Below, piece after piece: positions 26,002 through 34,551 of a stretch of DNA of 64,000 nt. The number at the start of each line of letters is the position of its first letter. Within the stretch, counting starts at the first letter, position 1. Position numbers and translations under genes: made by a program. The notes beneath the pieces were generated by a model. The model saw only the letters and a program-made list of their open reading frames with translations, was not told where the DNA came from and did no database searches. The DNA comes from Bacteroidales bacterium (GTDB lineage Bacteria > Bacteroidota > Bacteroidia > Bacteroidales > UBA932): contig JAFSBV010000001.1 of the NCBI GenBank assembly GCA_017437125.1, positions 62,001 through 126,000 of the forward strand, written 5' to 3'.

Positions 26002-28767
26002 CTACCTCCTTTGGGAACCTCCCGCCCCCGCTGGCTGGCCGGAGCCTGCCCTGTTGCCGCCTCCCGCGGCCTGAGCTCCGCTTGCACCGGTTGAATTCTT
26101 ACCCGGCAGAACGTGGAACGGCCATGTGATTCCGATCTTGAATGTTCTCTGAGGGGCTATATATCCCGCTGCAGTGAAATAATCGGCTGATTCATTAGGC
26201 CAGCCCATATTCATGTTTATGGCTTTAAGGAAGACACTTACCCTCTTCCACTGTATGTTGACGAAAAGATCAACATATGGGCAGTTGCCGAACTCTTCCT
26301 TGTTCTGGTTGTGGAACACTCCAAGTACCGGGTTGTATGCGGGCGCATACCATTTTGTCGTGAATGTTCCGTTGGCTCCTATCTGCATCCTCATCGCATT
26401 CTTTACTACATCGAACTCAAAGTAATATCTGAGATTCAATGCGAGCAGAGGAAGCGGCATCACCTCGCGGTCCGAGGACAGCTGAAGGAGAACCTGATTG
26501 TCCAGATGGAATTTCCACAGCTGGAAATCCTTTCTGACTGATGCTGTCATGACGCTCATCGGCTTGGTGTTCTGGCGTGCTACGCCGAGAGTGTCGTAAT
26601 ATATGTTGTTGTTCAGCAAGGCATAACCGAAAGATGCGTCAAGCTTCCATCTTGGAACGTTGAGCGATGCTTCCGCCTTTGTGGTCGATATCTTGCCGAA
26701 ATCGTTGTCCCATCTGTAATGGTTAGTGAATAGATGCTGCTGGTAATAGTCCGGTTCCTTGAGGCTGGTTTCGAAATGAGCCTTCAGTTCAATCGGACTG
26801 TTCCTGTCTTTCCTGAACGGGTAGGCCTTGAAGACCATGTTGGCATTGATCAGGAAGTCGTTGATCTCATATCCCAGGAAGTTGTACTTTCCGAATGCAT
26901 CCCATTCCATGTATTTCCTGTACTGTCCCTGTGCTCCGGCGTAGAGATAGGCGGAATTCTGGATGACGTTCGTGCTTCCCTGGATATAGTCTGTCGGTCT
27001 GAAGCTGTAATAATTCGCCAGCTTGTCACCGATTCCCACGTCGAGCTTGGAGACTATGCTCTCGCTCTTCCACGGCTGAAGCCTTATGAAGAACCTGTTC
27101 TCGAACCTCATGACCCTTAGGGAGTCCATGCTGGTGGTCGGATTTATATAGAATCTGTCACCATAGAACTGTCTGCCGAGGTCGTCGGATATGGCATCCT
27201 GATATGTCTTGCGGAACACTGAGTATTCACTGCTGTGTCCGATGAACGCTGTGGTTATGTCCTTGCTCATCGCAAGAGAATCGAGCCCGAGGGAATCGGC
27301 CTTGGCCTGTTCGAGAACTTTCCTTGCCTCCTCTTCGGTCTTGAATGCCATTATTGCAACGGAATCTCCGCTGGCCATGATGCTGTCCCTGAGTGCGTTA
27401 CGCTTCTTTTCTTCCTTTTTGGCCTCACGGTACTCCTTGTCCAGGAAAGTGAAAGGAATCCTGTAGGTCTGATCTAAGAAAAGCGTGTTCCTCTTGAGAC
27501 GGTTGCTTGCATCGCGCAGATAGATCTCAATTTCCCTGGAGTCAACCGTGGTATCCCTGATCCATTTCGTATCAACGACACCTCCGTTCTCGCTTCTTTC
27601 GATCCTGTCGTAAATATATCCGGTATGCATGAGATACCTGTCTCCGAGGTAATTTGCAGCTGCGACAACCGTTCTGTTGTCGGTATCCTCCCTCCTCAGC
27701 ATACCGTTGCTTCCGAAACGATGGTATTCAAGCATGAAATTAAGCTTCGGAGTTATGTTCTGGGTGGTGCGGATCCTGATGTTGGACTCTTCCTTCTCCT
27801 TGTTGGCGAACAATGTTCCCCAGTATGCAAGCTCCGTATAAGGAGTCTTGGTGTTGAACTGAGGAAGGTTCTCCGGAGTATAGGTATAGAGCTGGTAAGG
27901 GGTGAAGAAGATCGCATTGTCAACCTCCTGCCTCTTGAAATAGTCGAAAAGCTGGACAGGGGAACCCGGAACACCAAGCCATGTCGCATTCACATCCTCC
28001 TTGTAGAACGGATAATCATGGAAGTTCCTGTTGAATGACGAATCCGGCGACTGGTCTCTCAAGCCCTCGAGATCGTGGAAATAACGCTCATGCTTCCATG
28101 TGATGATCCTCTTGTAGAGCATCGAGTCAGGAAGAGCATATGTCGTAAGGATACGCGGAGTGGCGCTTAACACACTGTCCTTGTAGGTCTTTATGCTGTC
28201 CTTGATCTCAAGCTTTCTGTTTGCCTTGGCGATCAGTTCAGGAAGCTTAAGGTCTGCCTCGTATTTCTTGCGCTCGCGCCTTGTCAGCGATGCATACCAT
28301 GCTGCGAATTCCGCTTCAGCGATTTCGGTGGAATCCTTTATATAAAGAGAGTCAAACTTGTGAAGCTCCAGTGTGTCGCCGATGGTTATGAGCGAATCAC
28401 GGACCTGGGCTCTTGTAAGAGAGTCCTTTACAGCTATGTAATATTTGTAGAAGAATGGATCGGTCTCCTTTAGCGAGTCCGGGATTCTGATGGTGTCCCT
28501 TGCTTCGAGAACGAGAGTGTCCACAGCCATTGTGTCAACGAGGACACTGTCGGTCAAGGTACTGTCTGTTATGATGCTGTCAGGAGTGTGAAGAGTGTCT
28601 ATGACCGGAGTGACGGCATCCGTAGTGTCGTCCAGACTGTTGAGTACGAGCGTATCTGCAAGTCCGAAGATTCTTGCAGCCCTGTGTGCGTCGATGCCGA
28701 ATGACTGTACGGCAGCAATCATCACAAGTAGGGCAGGTACCCATATTTTCGCCATAAAATTCTTCAT
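26002..28767 (-). CDS. Putative outer-membrane porin with Gly/Ala-rich tail
   Basis: A 921-residue member of the Bacteroidota putative porin group (PF14121-like). A signal peptide (residues 5-23, MAKIWVPALLVMIAAVQS) is followed by an acidic Asp/Thr/Ser-rich N-terminal region (about 38-100), a charged helical stretch (100-240) and a large barrel domain. The barrel ends at about 890 with FKIGITWPFHVLPG, but about 30 further residues rich in Gly, Ala and Ser (GASGAQAAGGGNRAGSGQPA) follow, unlike a normal barrel terminus. The second ATG, 12 bases downstream, may be the true start because the promoter -7 box is only 11 bases from the first. Confidence 0.85.
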   Translation of the reverse strand: MKNFMAKIWVPALLVMIAAVQSFGIDAHRAARIFGLADTLVLNSLDDTTDAVTPVIDTLHTPDSIITDSTLTDSVLVDTMAVDTLVLEARDTIRIPDSLKETDPFFYKYYIAVKDSLTRAQVRDSLITIGDTLELHKFDSLYIKDSTEIAEAEFAAWYASLTRRERKKYEADLKLPELIAKANRKLEIKDSIKTYKDSVLSATPRILTTYALPDSMLYKRIITWKHERYFHDLEGLRDQSPDSSFNRNFHDYPFYKEDVNATWLGVPGSPVQLFDYFKRQEVDNAIFFTPYQLYTYTPENLPQFNTKTPYTELAYWGTLFANKEKEESNIRIRTTQNITPKLNFMLEYHRFGSNGMLRREDTDNRTVVAAANYLGDRYLMHTGYIYDRIERSENGGVVDTKWIRDTTVDSREIEIYLRDASNRLKRNTLFLDQTYRIPFTFLDKEYREAKKEEKKRNALRDSIMASGDSVAIMAFKTEEEARKVLEQAKADSLGLDSLAMSKDITTAFIGHSSEYSVFRKTYQDAISDDLGRQFYGDRFYINPTTSMDSLRVMRFENRFFIRLQPWKSESIVSKLDVGIGDKLANYYSFRPTDYIQGSTNVIQNSAYLYAGAQGQYRKYMEWDAFGKYNFLGYEINDFLINANMVFKAYPFRKDRNSPIELKAHFETSLKEPDYYQQHLFTNHYRWDNDFGKISTTKAEASLNVPRWKLDASFGYALLNNNIYYDTLGVARQNTKPMSVMTASVRKDFQLWKFHLDNQVLLQLSSDREVMPLPLLALNLRYYFEFDVVKNAMRMQIGANGTFTTKWYAPAYNPVLGVFHNQNKEEFGNCPYVDLFVNIQWKRVSVFLKAINMNMGWPNESADYFTAAGYIAPQRTFKIGITWPFHVLPGKNSTGASGAQAAGGGNRAGSGQPAGAGGSQRR

Positions 28768-28777
28768 AACAAGACGG

Positions 28778-28808
28778 CAAAGGTACGAATAATTATTGAT
28801 TATTCAAT
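28778..28808 (-). promoter_or_regulatory. Promoter for the porin gene
   Basis: On the minus strand ATTG (28805-28808) and TACCTTTG (28778-28785) are 19 bases apart, a full match. It overlaps the pncA stop codon, so porin expression can be independent of the NAD genes. The start site would leave only about 5 bases before the first ATG or 17 before the second. Confidence 0.75.
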
Positions 28809-29387
28809 ACTTATGCCTTCCGAAGCCATTTCCTCAAGTGCCTTGAGGTGACCCTCATAGTCAACATATGCGATGCAGTCTTTAAGAAGATGTACCTTGT
28901 ATCCGGCCTTGAGAAGGTCGGTGCAGGTGTTGCGTACGCAATATTCAGTAGCTATTCCGCATACATATACGTCAGTGGTGTCAAGCAGCTCCAGAACTTC
29001 TCCAAGGGACTGCTCCGCATAGTTCACGCCCTCGAATCCCGAATACTGTTCTGTCGTCCTGTCGCATCCCTTGTCAAATGTCAGCTCTTCGGAAACATAT
29101 GGAACGAGATCGCTGTGTATCTCACCTCCGTGAGTGCCTGCCACGCAATGAGGAGGCCATATCCCTCCGAACTCCTTGAATGAAGAATGATCGGCAGGAT
29201 GATGGTCGCGGATGAAGAGGATCGGGAAGGTATCCAGTATCTCATGTTCCTCGCCTCCCTGACCTTTTGTCTGCGAATCGATGTATTTCAGAGTCTGCGC
29301 TACGGCGTTCTCCGCATTCTGACATGCCAGACTTCCGTCGATGAAGTCATAGAGCATATCGACTACTACCAATGCGTTGTTTCTCAT
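28800..29387 (-). CDS. pncA: Nicotinamidase (isochorismatase family)
   Basis: A 195-residue hydrolase that converts nicotinamide to nicotinate. It carries the catalytic aspartate in VVVDMLYDFIDGS, the metal/lysine segment (ELTFDKGCDRT) and the nucleophile cysteine in VCGIATEYCVRNT. The gene overlaps pncB by four bases (ATGA); together they form the nicotinamide salvage pathway to NAD (Preiss-Handler route). Confidence 0.92.
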   Translation of the reverse strand: MRNNALVVVDMLYDFIDGSLACQNAENAVAQTLKYIDSQTKGQGGEEHEILDTFPILFIRDHHPADHSSFKEFGGIWPPHCVAGTHGGEIHSDLVPYVSEELTFDKGCDRTTEQYSGFEGVNYAEQSLGEVLELLDTTDVYVCGIATEYCVRNTCTDLLKAGYKVHLLKDCIAYVDYEGHLKALEEMASEGISIE

Positions 29388-30868
29388 AATTTGAATTCTT
29401 TAATCTCCTTGACCAGTCGGTTGATGATTCCCATCTTGAGGTTATAGAGGTCGTCAGATATGTCAACCTTATAATAATGCGGATTGATGAGACGGCGCTC
29501 GCTCGGACTGAAATGCATGAGCGTCTCGTTATAGTACTGCTTCTTCTCCATGAGGGTATGCCTTGGAGCGCATCTCTTTCCGTTTTCAATCACCTTGTGC
29601 TGCATGGTGAAGGCTGTGTATTCGCCTGCCGCAAAGGTCTTGCTCTTGTAGCGGTCATATTCGTCACATACGGTGAACTCCTCACCGGCCTCGATCTTCC
29701 TGCTTAGCTCGTCGCCCCTGAGACAGGTCACATCAACCTTGAATATCCTGCCCTTAGACGGATCGTCGATCATTATCCTGTATGTGATCTGATGACCTGG
29801 GTTGATGAGCTTGATCTTGTCCTCGGAACGTTTCAGGACAGCTTCCCCGTCTATCTGGACAAGCTTGTAAACATTGCCGAAGCATGGAGCTGCCTTGCTC
29901 GTCGCGATCGCATCTCCTACTCCGTATGAATCTATGCAGGCTCCCTGTCTTTCAAGATCGGTAATGAGATATTCGTCCAATGAATTGGTCGCGAATATCT
30001 TGCACTGGGTGAGACCGTGCTCGTCAAGAATGCGTCTGCATTCCGTCGAGAGATATGCGAGGTCACCGCTGTCGAGTCTCACACCATATCCCGGAGCATA
30101 TCCGTCTCCTATGCCGTTGTCCTTGTATGCCTTGATTGCATTGAGTACTCCGCACTTGAGAGTGTCGTATGTGTCGATAAGGAGTATGATGGTCTCGTTC
30201 CTATGTGTCTTGATATATGTGTCGAATGCCTTGTATTCGCCTGCAACGCTGCTTCCGAATGATGTCACGAAGCTGTGTGCCATGGTACCTGTCGATCCGT
30301 AATCGAACATTACTCCTGCAAGAATGTTGGATGTGCTTGCGCATCCTGCGATGATTGCGGCCTTGGCACCATATGTCGCAGCCCATGGACCGTGTGCCCT
30401 TCTTGAACCGAATTCGCTTACAGGGCGGTTTGTGGCCCTGCAAACGCGTGACGCCTTCGTCGCAACGGCCATCTGGTGGTTCATGATGCAAAGCATCGGT
30501 GTCTCGAGCACCTGAGCCTCGATGAGCGGGCCTTCGACTATGATGATCGGCTGATTCGGAAAAACGATTTCGCCTTCACGCATGGCATAGACGTTTCCTG
30601 TGAACTTCATGGCAGAGAGGTAGCCTCTGAATTCCGCATATTCCTCTCCTGGAAGGAACTTTTCAAAGAACGACGGATCCATGTTGCCGAGGTTCTCTAC
30701 CATCTCGATTACTTCATCTGTGCCGCTGACTACAGCCCAGTTGTTGTTCTCCGGTGCCTTTCTGTAGAAAAGATTGAAAACGGCAGCCTGATCCTTCATC
30801 CCGCTGTCGAAAAAGGATTTTCCCATGGTATATTGGTACTTGTCCGAACAATATGCGTGGTTTAGCAT
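29384..30868 (-). CDS. pncB: Nicotinate phosphoribosyltransferase
   Basis: A 494-residue NAPRTase making nicotinate mononucleotide from nicotinate and PRPP. Diagnostic segments include YQYTMGKSFFDSGMKDQAA, EFGSRRAHGPWAA, STSNILAGVMFDYGSTGTMAHSF and the PRPP-site YGVRLDSGDLAYLS. The C-terminal extension is typical of the longer Bacteroidota form. It starts an operon with pncA and has its own -7 box. Confidence 0.94.
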   Translation of the reverse strand: MLNHAYCSDKYQYTMGKSFFDSGMKDQAAVFNLFYRKAPENNNWAVVSGTDEVIEMVENLGNMDPSFFEKFLPGEEYAEFRGYLSAMKFTGNVYAMREGEIVFPNQPIIIVEGPLIEAQVLETPMLCIMNHQMAVATKASRVCRATNRPVSEFGSRRAHGPWAATYGAKAAIIAGCASTSNILAGVMFDYGSTGTMAHSFVTSFGSSVAGEYKAFDTYIKTHRNETIILLIDTYDTLKCGVLNAIKAYKDNGIGDGYAPGYGVRLDSGDLAYLSTECRRILDEHGLTQCKIFATNSLDEYLITDLERQGACIDSYGVGDAIATSKAAPCFGNVYKLVQIDGEAVLKRSEDKIKLINPGHQITYRIMIDDPSKGRIFKVDVTCLRGDELSRKIEAGEEFTVCDEYDRYKSKTFAAGEYTAFTMQHKVIENGKRCAPRHTLMEKKQYYNETLMHFSPSERRLINPHYYKVDISDDLYNLKMGIINRLVKEIKEFKL

Positions 30869-30891
30869 GGCGAAAGTATGTTTAAATCATA

Positions 30892-30899
30892 CAAATGTA
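30892..30899 (-). promoter_or_regulatory. -7 box for pncB
   Basis: TACATTTG on the minus strand, 23 bases before the pncB ATG. It faces away from the promoter of the kinase-RapZ gene, only 33 bases away. Confidence 0.6.
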
Positions 30900-30905
30900 A
30901 TCTTT

Positions 30906-30939
30906 TTTGTGCTAACTATCCTCGAAATTCGTATTTTTG
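30906..30939 (+). promoter_or_regulatory. Promoter for the kinase-RapZ fusion gene
   Basis: TTTG (30906-30909) and TATTTTTG (30932-30939), 22 bases apart. The ATG follows 22 bases after the -7 box. Confidence 0.7.
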
Positions 30940-30960
30940 TTGACATAATTATCCTTAAAG

Positions 30961-32400
30961 ATGAAGGATTTATACAGATTGTTTGAAGATTTCTCCGGTT
31001 CTGAGCCGGAAACCATAGTACAGTTCTCCGGATCTGGCAGCAACCGAAGGTATTGCAGGCTTGCTGCCGGGGGACGTACGTATATCGGCGTAGCCGGTAC
31101 TGATGCGAAGGAGAATGAGGCTTTCATTACCCTGGACAGGCATTTCCGCTCAAAAGGGATATCTGTCCCGGAGGTTCTTGCCGTCAGCCCTGACGGTATG
31201 TGTTATGTTCAGGAGGACCTTGGAGATGAACTTCTTGCAGACAGAGTCGCTGCCGCGCATAAGAACGGCGGCATTGAAGAGGGAGGCGACCTCGCAGAAC
31301 TTCTCTGCAGGACGATGTCCATGCTTCCGAAGATCCAGTTTGAAGGAGCCAAGGGCCTGGATTTCTCGGTGTGCTATCCTCAGCCGTCATTCGACAGAAG
31401 GATGATAATGTTCGATCTCAATTACTTCAAGTACTGTTTTCTGAAGCCTTCGGGAACAGAGTTCAATGAAGTCCTGCTTCAGGATGATTTCGAACGCTTT
31501 GCCGATGATCTCATGAAGGATGACAGTCATACCTTTCTTTACCGTGACTTCAATGCACGAAATGTAATGTTAAGGGATGGGTGTCCGTATTTTATTGATT
31601 TTCAGGGAGGAAGGCGGGGACCTATATACTATGATGTAGCTTCGTTCGTATGGCAGGCGAGAGCCAGATATCCGCAGTGGCTCAAGAAAAGGATGGTTGA
31701 CAGCTATATTCAGGCATTGTCTGAATATATGGATATCGACCGTGAAGCCTTTTTCTCGAGCCTGCGTCTCTTCAGGCTTTTCCGCTCGCTACAGGTGCTT
31801 GGCGCATATGGCTTCAGAGGTCTTGTGGAGAACAAGGCACAGTTTGTCACATGCATTCCTCAGGCAGTTTCTGACCTTAGGGAACTTCTTGCGGAACTTC
31901 CTTCAGATTACCCGTATCTTCATGAGGTGCTCCTGCACATGACATTGCTGCCTCGGTTTGCACCGGATGCTGCAGACGGCCGTCTGGAGGTCAAGGTATA
32001 TAGCTTTTCCTACAAGAAGGGCATTCCTCAGGATATGTCGGGAAATGGCGGAGGATATGTTTTTGACTGCCGTTCGATCCATAATCCTGGGCGATATGAG
32101 CCTTATAAGAAGCATACCGGCAGGGATGAGGCTGTCATCCGTTTCCTTGAAGATGACGGTGAGATACTTGGATTTCTGGATCATGTCTATGGGGTGATCG
32201 ACCCGCATGTAGAGACATATTCACGTCGCGGATTCACTCATCTGATGGTGAGTTTCGGATGTACAGGCGGCCAGCATCGTTCGGTCTATTGCGCCGAGCA
32301 TCTTGCCCGCCATCTTGCAGGAAAATATCCCGATATACGTGTCAGACTCTGCCATCGTGAGCAGGGGATTATAGAAGATGTGAGCAACGTAAGTTGTTGA
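30961..32400 (+). CDS. Sugar/aminoglycoside-type kinase fused to RapZ C-terminal domain
   Basis: A 479-residue two-part protein. Residues 1-320 are an aminoglycoside-phosphotransferase fold kinase: ATP-site region EDLGDELL, catalytic loop YRDFNARN (Asp196, Asn201) and metal loop FIDFQGG (Asp213), resembling AmgK, which phosphorylates MurNAc/GlcNAc at C1. Residues 342-470 are the RapZ C-terminal domain (VFDCRSIHNPGRYEPY, then SFGCTGGQHRSVY at 431-443), which in E. coli binds glucosamine-6-phosphate and the RNase E adapter targets. The N-terminal P-loop domain of full RapZ is absent. The neighbour is a MurU-like nucleotidyltransferase, which fits a cell-wall sugar recycling role. Confidence 0.85.
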   Translation: MKDLYRLFEDFSGSEPETIVQFSGSGSNRRYCRLAAGGRTYIGVAGTDAKENEAFITLDRHFRSKGISVPEVLAVSPDGMCYVQEDLGDELLADRVAAAHKNGGIEEGGDLAELLCRTMSMLPKIQFEGAKGLDFSVCYPQPSFDRRMIMFDLNYFKYCFLKPSGTEFNEVLLQDDFERFADDLMKDDSHTFLYRDFNARNVMLRDGCPYFIDFQGGRRGPIYYDVASFVWQARARYPQWLKKRMVDSYIQALSEYMDIDREAFFSSLRLFRLFRSLQVLGAYGFRGLVENKAQFVTCIPQAVSDLRELLAELPSDYPYLHEVLLHMTLLPRFAPDAADGRLEVKVYSFSYKKGIPQDMSGNGGGYVFDCRSIHNPGRYEPYKKHTGRDEAVIRFLEDDGEILGFLDHVYGVIDPHVETYSRRGFTHLMVSFGCTGGQHRSVYCAEHLARHLAGKYPDIRVRLCHREQGIIEDVSNVSC

Positions 32401-32419
32401 TAAATAGATGCTTGCTCGA

Positions 32420-32449
32420 AAACCCTGCATGGCGTTGACGGCAGGGTTT
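32420..32449 (+). terminator. Hairpin after the kinase-RapZ gene
   Basis: AAACCCTGC and GCAGGGTTT form a 9-bp stem with a 12-base loop, followed by a short T/G run (TTTGTGTG). It may be a weak terminator or attenuator between the fusion gene and the nucleotidyltransferase. Confidence 0.5.
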
Positions 32450-32489
32450 GTGTGTAATGTGTTGAAAGACAGTTAATTGGATTGCACTT

Positions 32490-33260
32490 ATGAAATCAAT
32501 GATCTTTGCTGCCGGTCTCGGTACCCGTCTGAAACCGATTACCGATACGCTTCCGAAGGCGCTGGTGCCTGTCGGAGGCAAGCCTCTGATCGAACATGTG
32601 GCCCGTAAGCTCAAGGCTTCGGGAATCGAGGAGGCTGTGGTAAACGTGCATCATTTCGCAGAAAAGGTCGAGACTTGGATAGGGGAACAGGATATAATGA
32701 AGATGGAGGTGAGCGATGAGAGAGGGATGCTCCTTGAGACTGGCGGTGCGGTGCTTCATGCGCGCAGGTATCTGGAAGGCTGCGGTCAGTTCCTCATCCA
32801 TAATGTTGATATCATATCTGATCTGGATATCCGGTGGTTCGAATCGCAGGCATGTGATGGGGCATTGGCAACATTGCTGGTAAGCGAAAGGAAAACAAGC
32901 AGATACCTTCTCTTCGCCCCTGACACGATGCGTCTGGTCGGATGGACGAATGTCGCGACCGGCGAAGTAAGGTCTCCATATCCTGATATAGATCCGTCAT
33001 CATGCCGTATGCTTGCCTTTTCCGGAATACATATGATGTCTGACAAGGTTTTTGATGTATTGGATTCATATGCCCGCGAAAAAGACCTGGATATGGAAAA
33101 TCCGCGCTTCCCGATAATGGATTTCTACCTTTCGGTCTGCGCGGAATATGAGATTTACGGAGTGGAGGCTGAAGATCTGCATCTGGTTGATGTGGGAAAG
33201 CTTGATTCCCTGGAAATGGCGGAAAATGCGATCTCCCGATTATGTCCGATAATTAATTAA
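32490..33260 (+). CDS. MurU-like nucleotidyltransferase
   Basis: A 256-residue sugar-1-phosphate nucleotidyltransferase. The N-terminus MIFAAGLGTRLKPITDTLPK is the pyrophosphorylase signature, followed by GGKPLIEHVARKL, TGGAVLHA and a short C-terminus without a left-handed helix. Length and motifs match MurU (MurNAc-1-phosphate uridylyltransferase), and the upstream AmgK-like kinase supports this; a GDP-mannose or dTDP-glucose enzyme is less likely because of the short size. It is 89 bases after the kinase gene and 13 bases before yccF. Confidence 0.82.
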   Translation: MKSMIFAAGLGTRLKPITDTLPKALVPVGGKPLIEHVARKLKASGIEEAVVNVHHFAEKVETWIGEQDIMKMEVSDERGMLLETGGAVLHARRYLEGCGQFLIHNVDIISDLDIRWFESQACDGALATLLVSERKTSRYLLFAPDTMRLVGWTNVATGEVRSPYPDIDPSSCRMLAFSGIHMMSDKVFDVLDSYAREKDLDMENPRFPIMDFYLSVCAEYEIYGVEAEDLHLVDVGKLDSLEMAENAISRLCPIIN

Positions 33261-33273
33261 AGACTATTATACT

Positions 33274-33642
33274 ATGAATTTTTTAGGAAACATCTTATGG
33301 TTCGTGCTTGGCGGCTTCCTCGTCAGCCTGTATTACTTTATTGTGGGAGTCCTCTTCTGCATAACCATTATAGGCATTCCGTTCGGTCTCCAGCTCATCA
33401 AGCTGGCAGGCTTCGCCCTATGGCCGTTCGGTCACGACATACAGTCTGACACAAACGACGGAGGCTGCCTGTCAATCGTGATGAACGTAATATGGATACT
33501 TGTAGGAGGCGTTGAGATAGCCATGATCCATCTGACGTTCGGAGCATTCCTCTGCATCACGATAGTAGGCATACCTTTCGGCCTCCAGCATTTCAAGATG
33601 GCCCTTCTGGCCTTGATCCCTTTCGGAAAGAAGATAAGTTAG
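33274..33642 (+). CDS. YccF domain membrane protein
   Basis: A 122-residue inner-membrane protein with two repeats of the YccF domain (each with ITIIGIPFGLQ or ITIVGIPFGLQ, at about 29 and 94). Hydrophobic stretches lie at about 6-34 and 68-95. Function is unknown across the family. Its stop codon TAG overlaps the stop of the convergent CPBP gene (sequence TTAG shared). Confidence 0.9.
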   Translation: MNFLGNILWFVLGGFLVSLYYFIVGVLFCITIIGIPFGLQLIKLAGFALWPFGHDIQSDTNDGGCLSIVMNVIWILVGGVEIAMIHLTFGAFLCITIVGIPFGLQHFKMALLALIPFGKKIS

Positions 33643-34547
33643 ATGATGCTCAGGGCATCGACCTTGTCACAGCCGCCCATCTTCTCATCCTTCACCGGTA
33701 TTCCGCGGAGGATGACGATGGCGCTTGCGATCATGAGGATACATGCTATGAATATGAATGCATAAGCCCATGGACTCAGCACATCCATGAATGACTCGGC
33801 TTCTTCAAGACCAGGTACACGGCTCATCAGCACTGAGAACGTGTTGTTGACGCAGTGCATCAGCATGGTAAGCTTGAGGGAACCGGTCCTGTAATATACA
33901 TAGCCGAAGAGGGCTCCGAGCAGGAATGCCGGAATCGCCTGCCATGGATTCATGTGCAGTACGGCAAAGAATACGGCAGAGGTGATGATGGCTCCTGTTG
34001 GATTCATGTGCTTCATCAATCCTCTGAGTACCAGGCCTCTGCATAGCCATTCCTCGAAAAGAGGAGCGAATACCGACACGGAAAGGAGTGATGCCCAGAG
34101 AGGTCCCTTGGTCAGCATCTCGAGAGCGGCCTCCAGATGTTCAGGCATGTCAGGAAGGAGGGCTGTCACAGGTTCGGCCACGAAAGCGGTCGCCAAGGTC
34201 ATTATCGATACTATCAGTGCCATCATGGCTCCGCCTCTGATTCCGAAATTGTTGCTGTCCAGAGCATATCCGGTGTCAAAGACCTCGTTCCTTCTGCTCT
34301 GCACAGAGGCGTAGAGAAGAGGCGGGATGAATGAAATCGGATAAGAAATCAGCATGCTGTATGCCATGACTGTGTCTGATCCTCCCATCGCAAGCATGAA
34401 TACGCTGCTAACGAGGCTTCCGAGAAGCGATCCCAGAATGAAAAGGACGAAAAGAAGGATCATGCCGCCGAATCCCGGCAGATAATGCGAATAATTAGAG
34501 AAGAGGTCGTATGAACCTCTTCCCTTATGTCTTCTGAAAAATGCCAT
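33639..34547 (-). CDS. CPBP family intramembrane glutamic endopeptidase
   Basis: A 302-residue membrane protease of the CPBP (CAAX protease/bacteriocin-processing) family. The motif EEWLCR (165-170), the second motif in FAVLHMNPWQAIPAFLLGALFG and a following histidine/asparagine region (MLMHCVNNTFS) are the active-site signatures. Seven to eight hydrophobic helices are visible. The frame is open further upstream, but MAFFRRHKGRGSYDLF at 34547, five bases after the stop of the nucleotidyltransferase, is the likely start. Confidence 0.88.
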   Translation of the reverse strand: MAFFRRHKGRGSYDLFSNYSHYLPGFGGMILLFVLFILGSLLGSLVSSVFMLAMGGSDTVMAYSMLISYPISFIPPLLYASVQSRRNEVFDTGYALDSNNFGIRGGAMMALIVSIMTLATAFVAEPVTALLPDMPEHLEAALEMLTKGPLWASLLSVSVFAPLFEEWLCRGLVLRGLMKHMNPTGAIITSAVFFAVLHMNPWQAIPAFLLGALFGYVYYRTGSLKLTMLMHCVNNTFSVLMSRVPGLEEAESFMDVLSPWAYAFIFIACILMIASAIVILRGIPVKDEKMGGCDKVDALSII

Positions 34548-34551
34548 TGTC

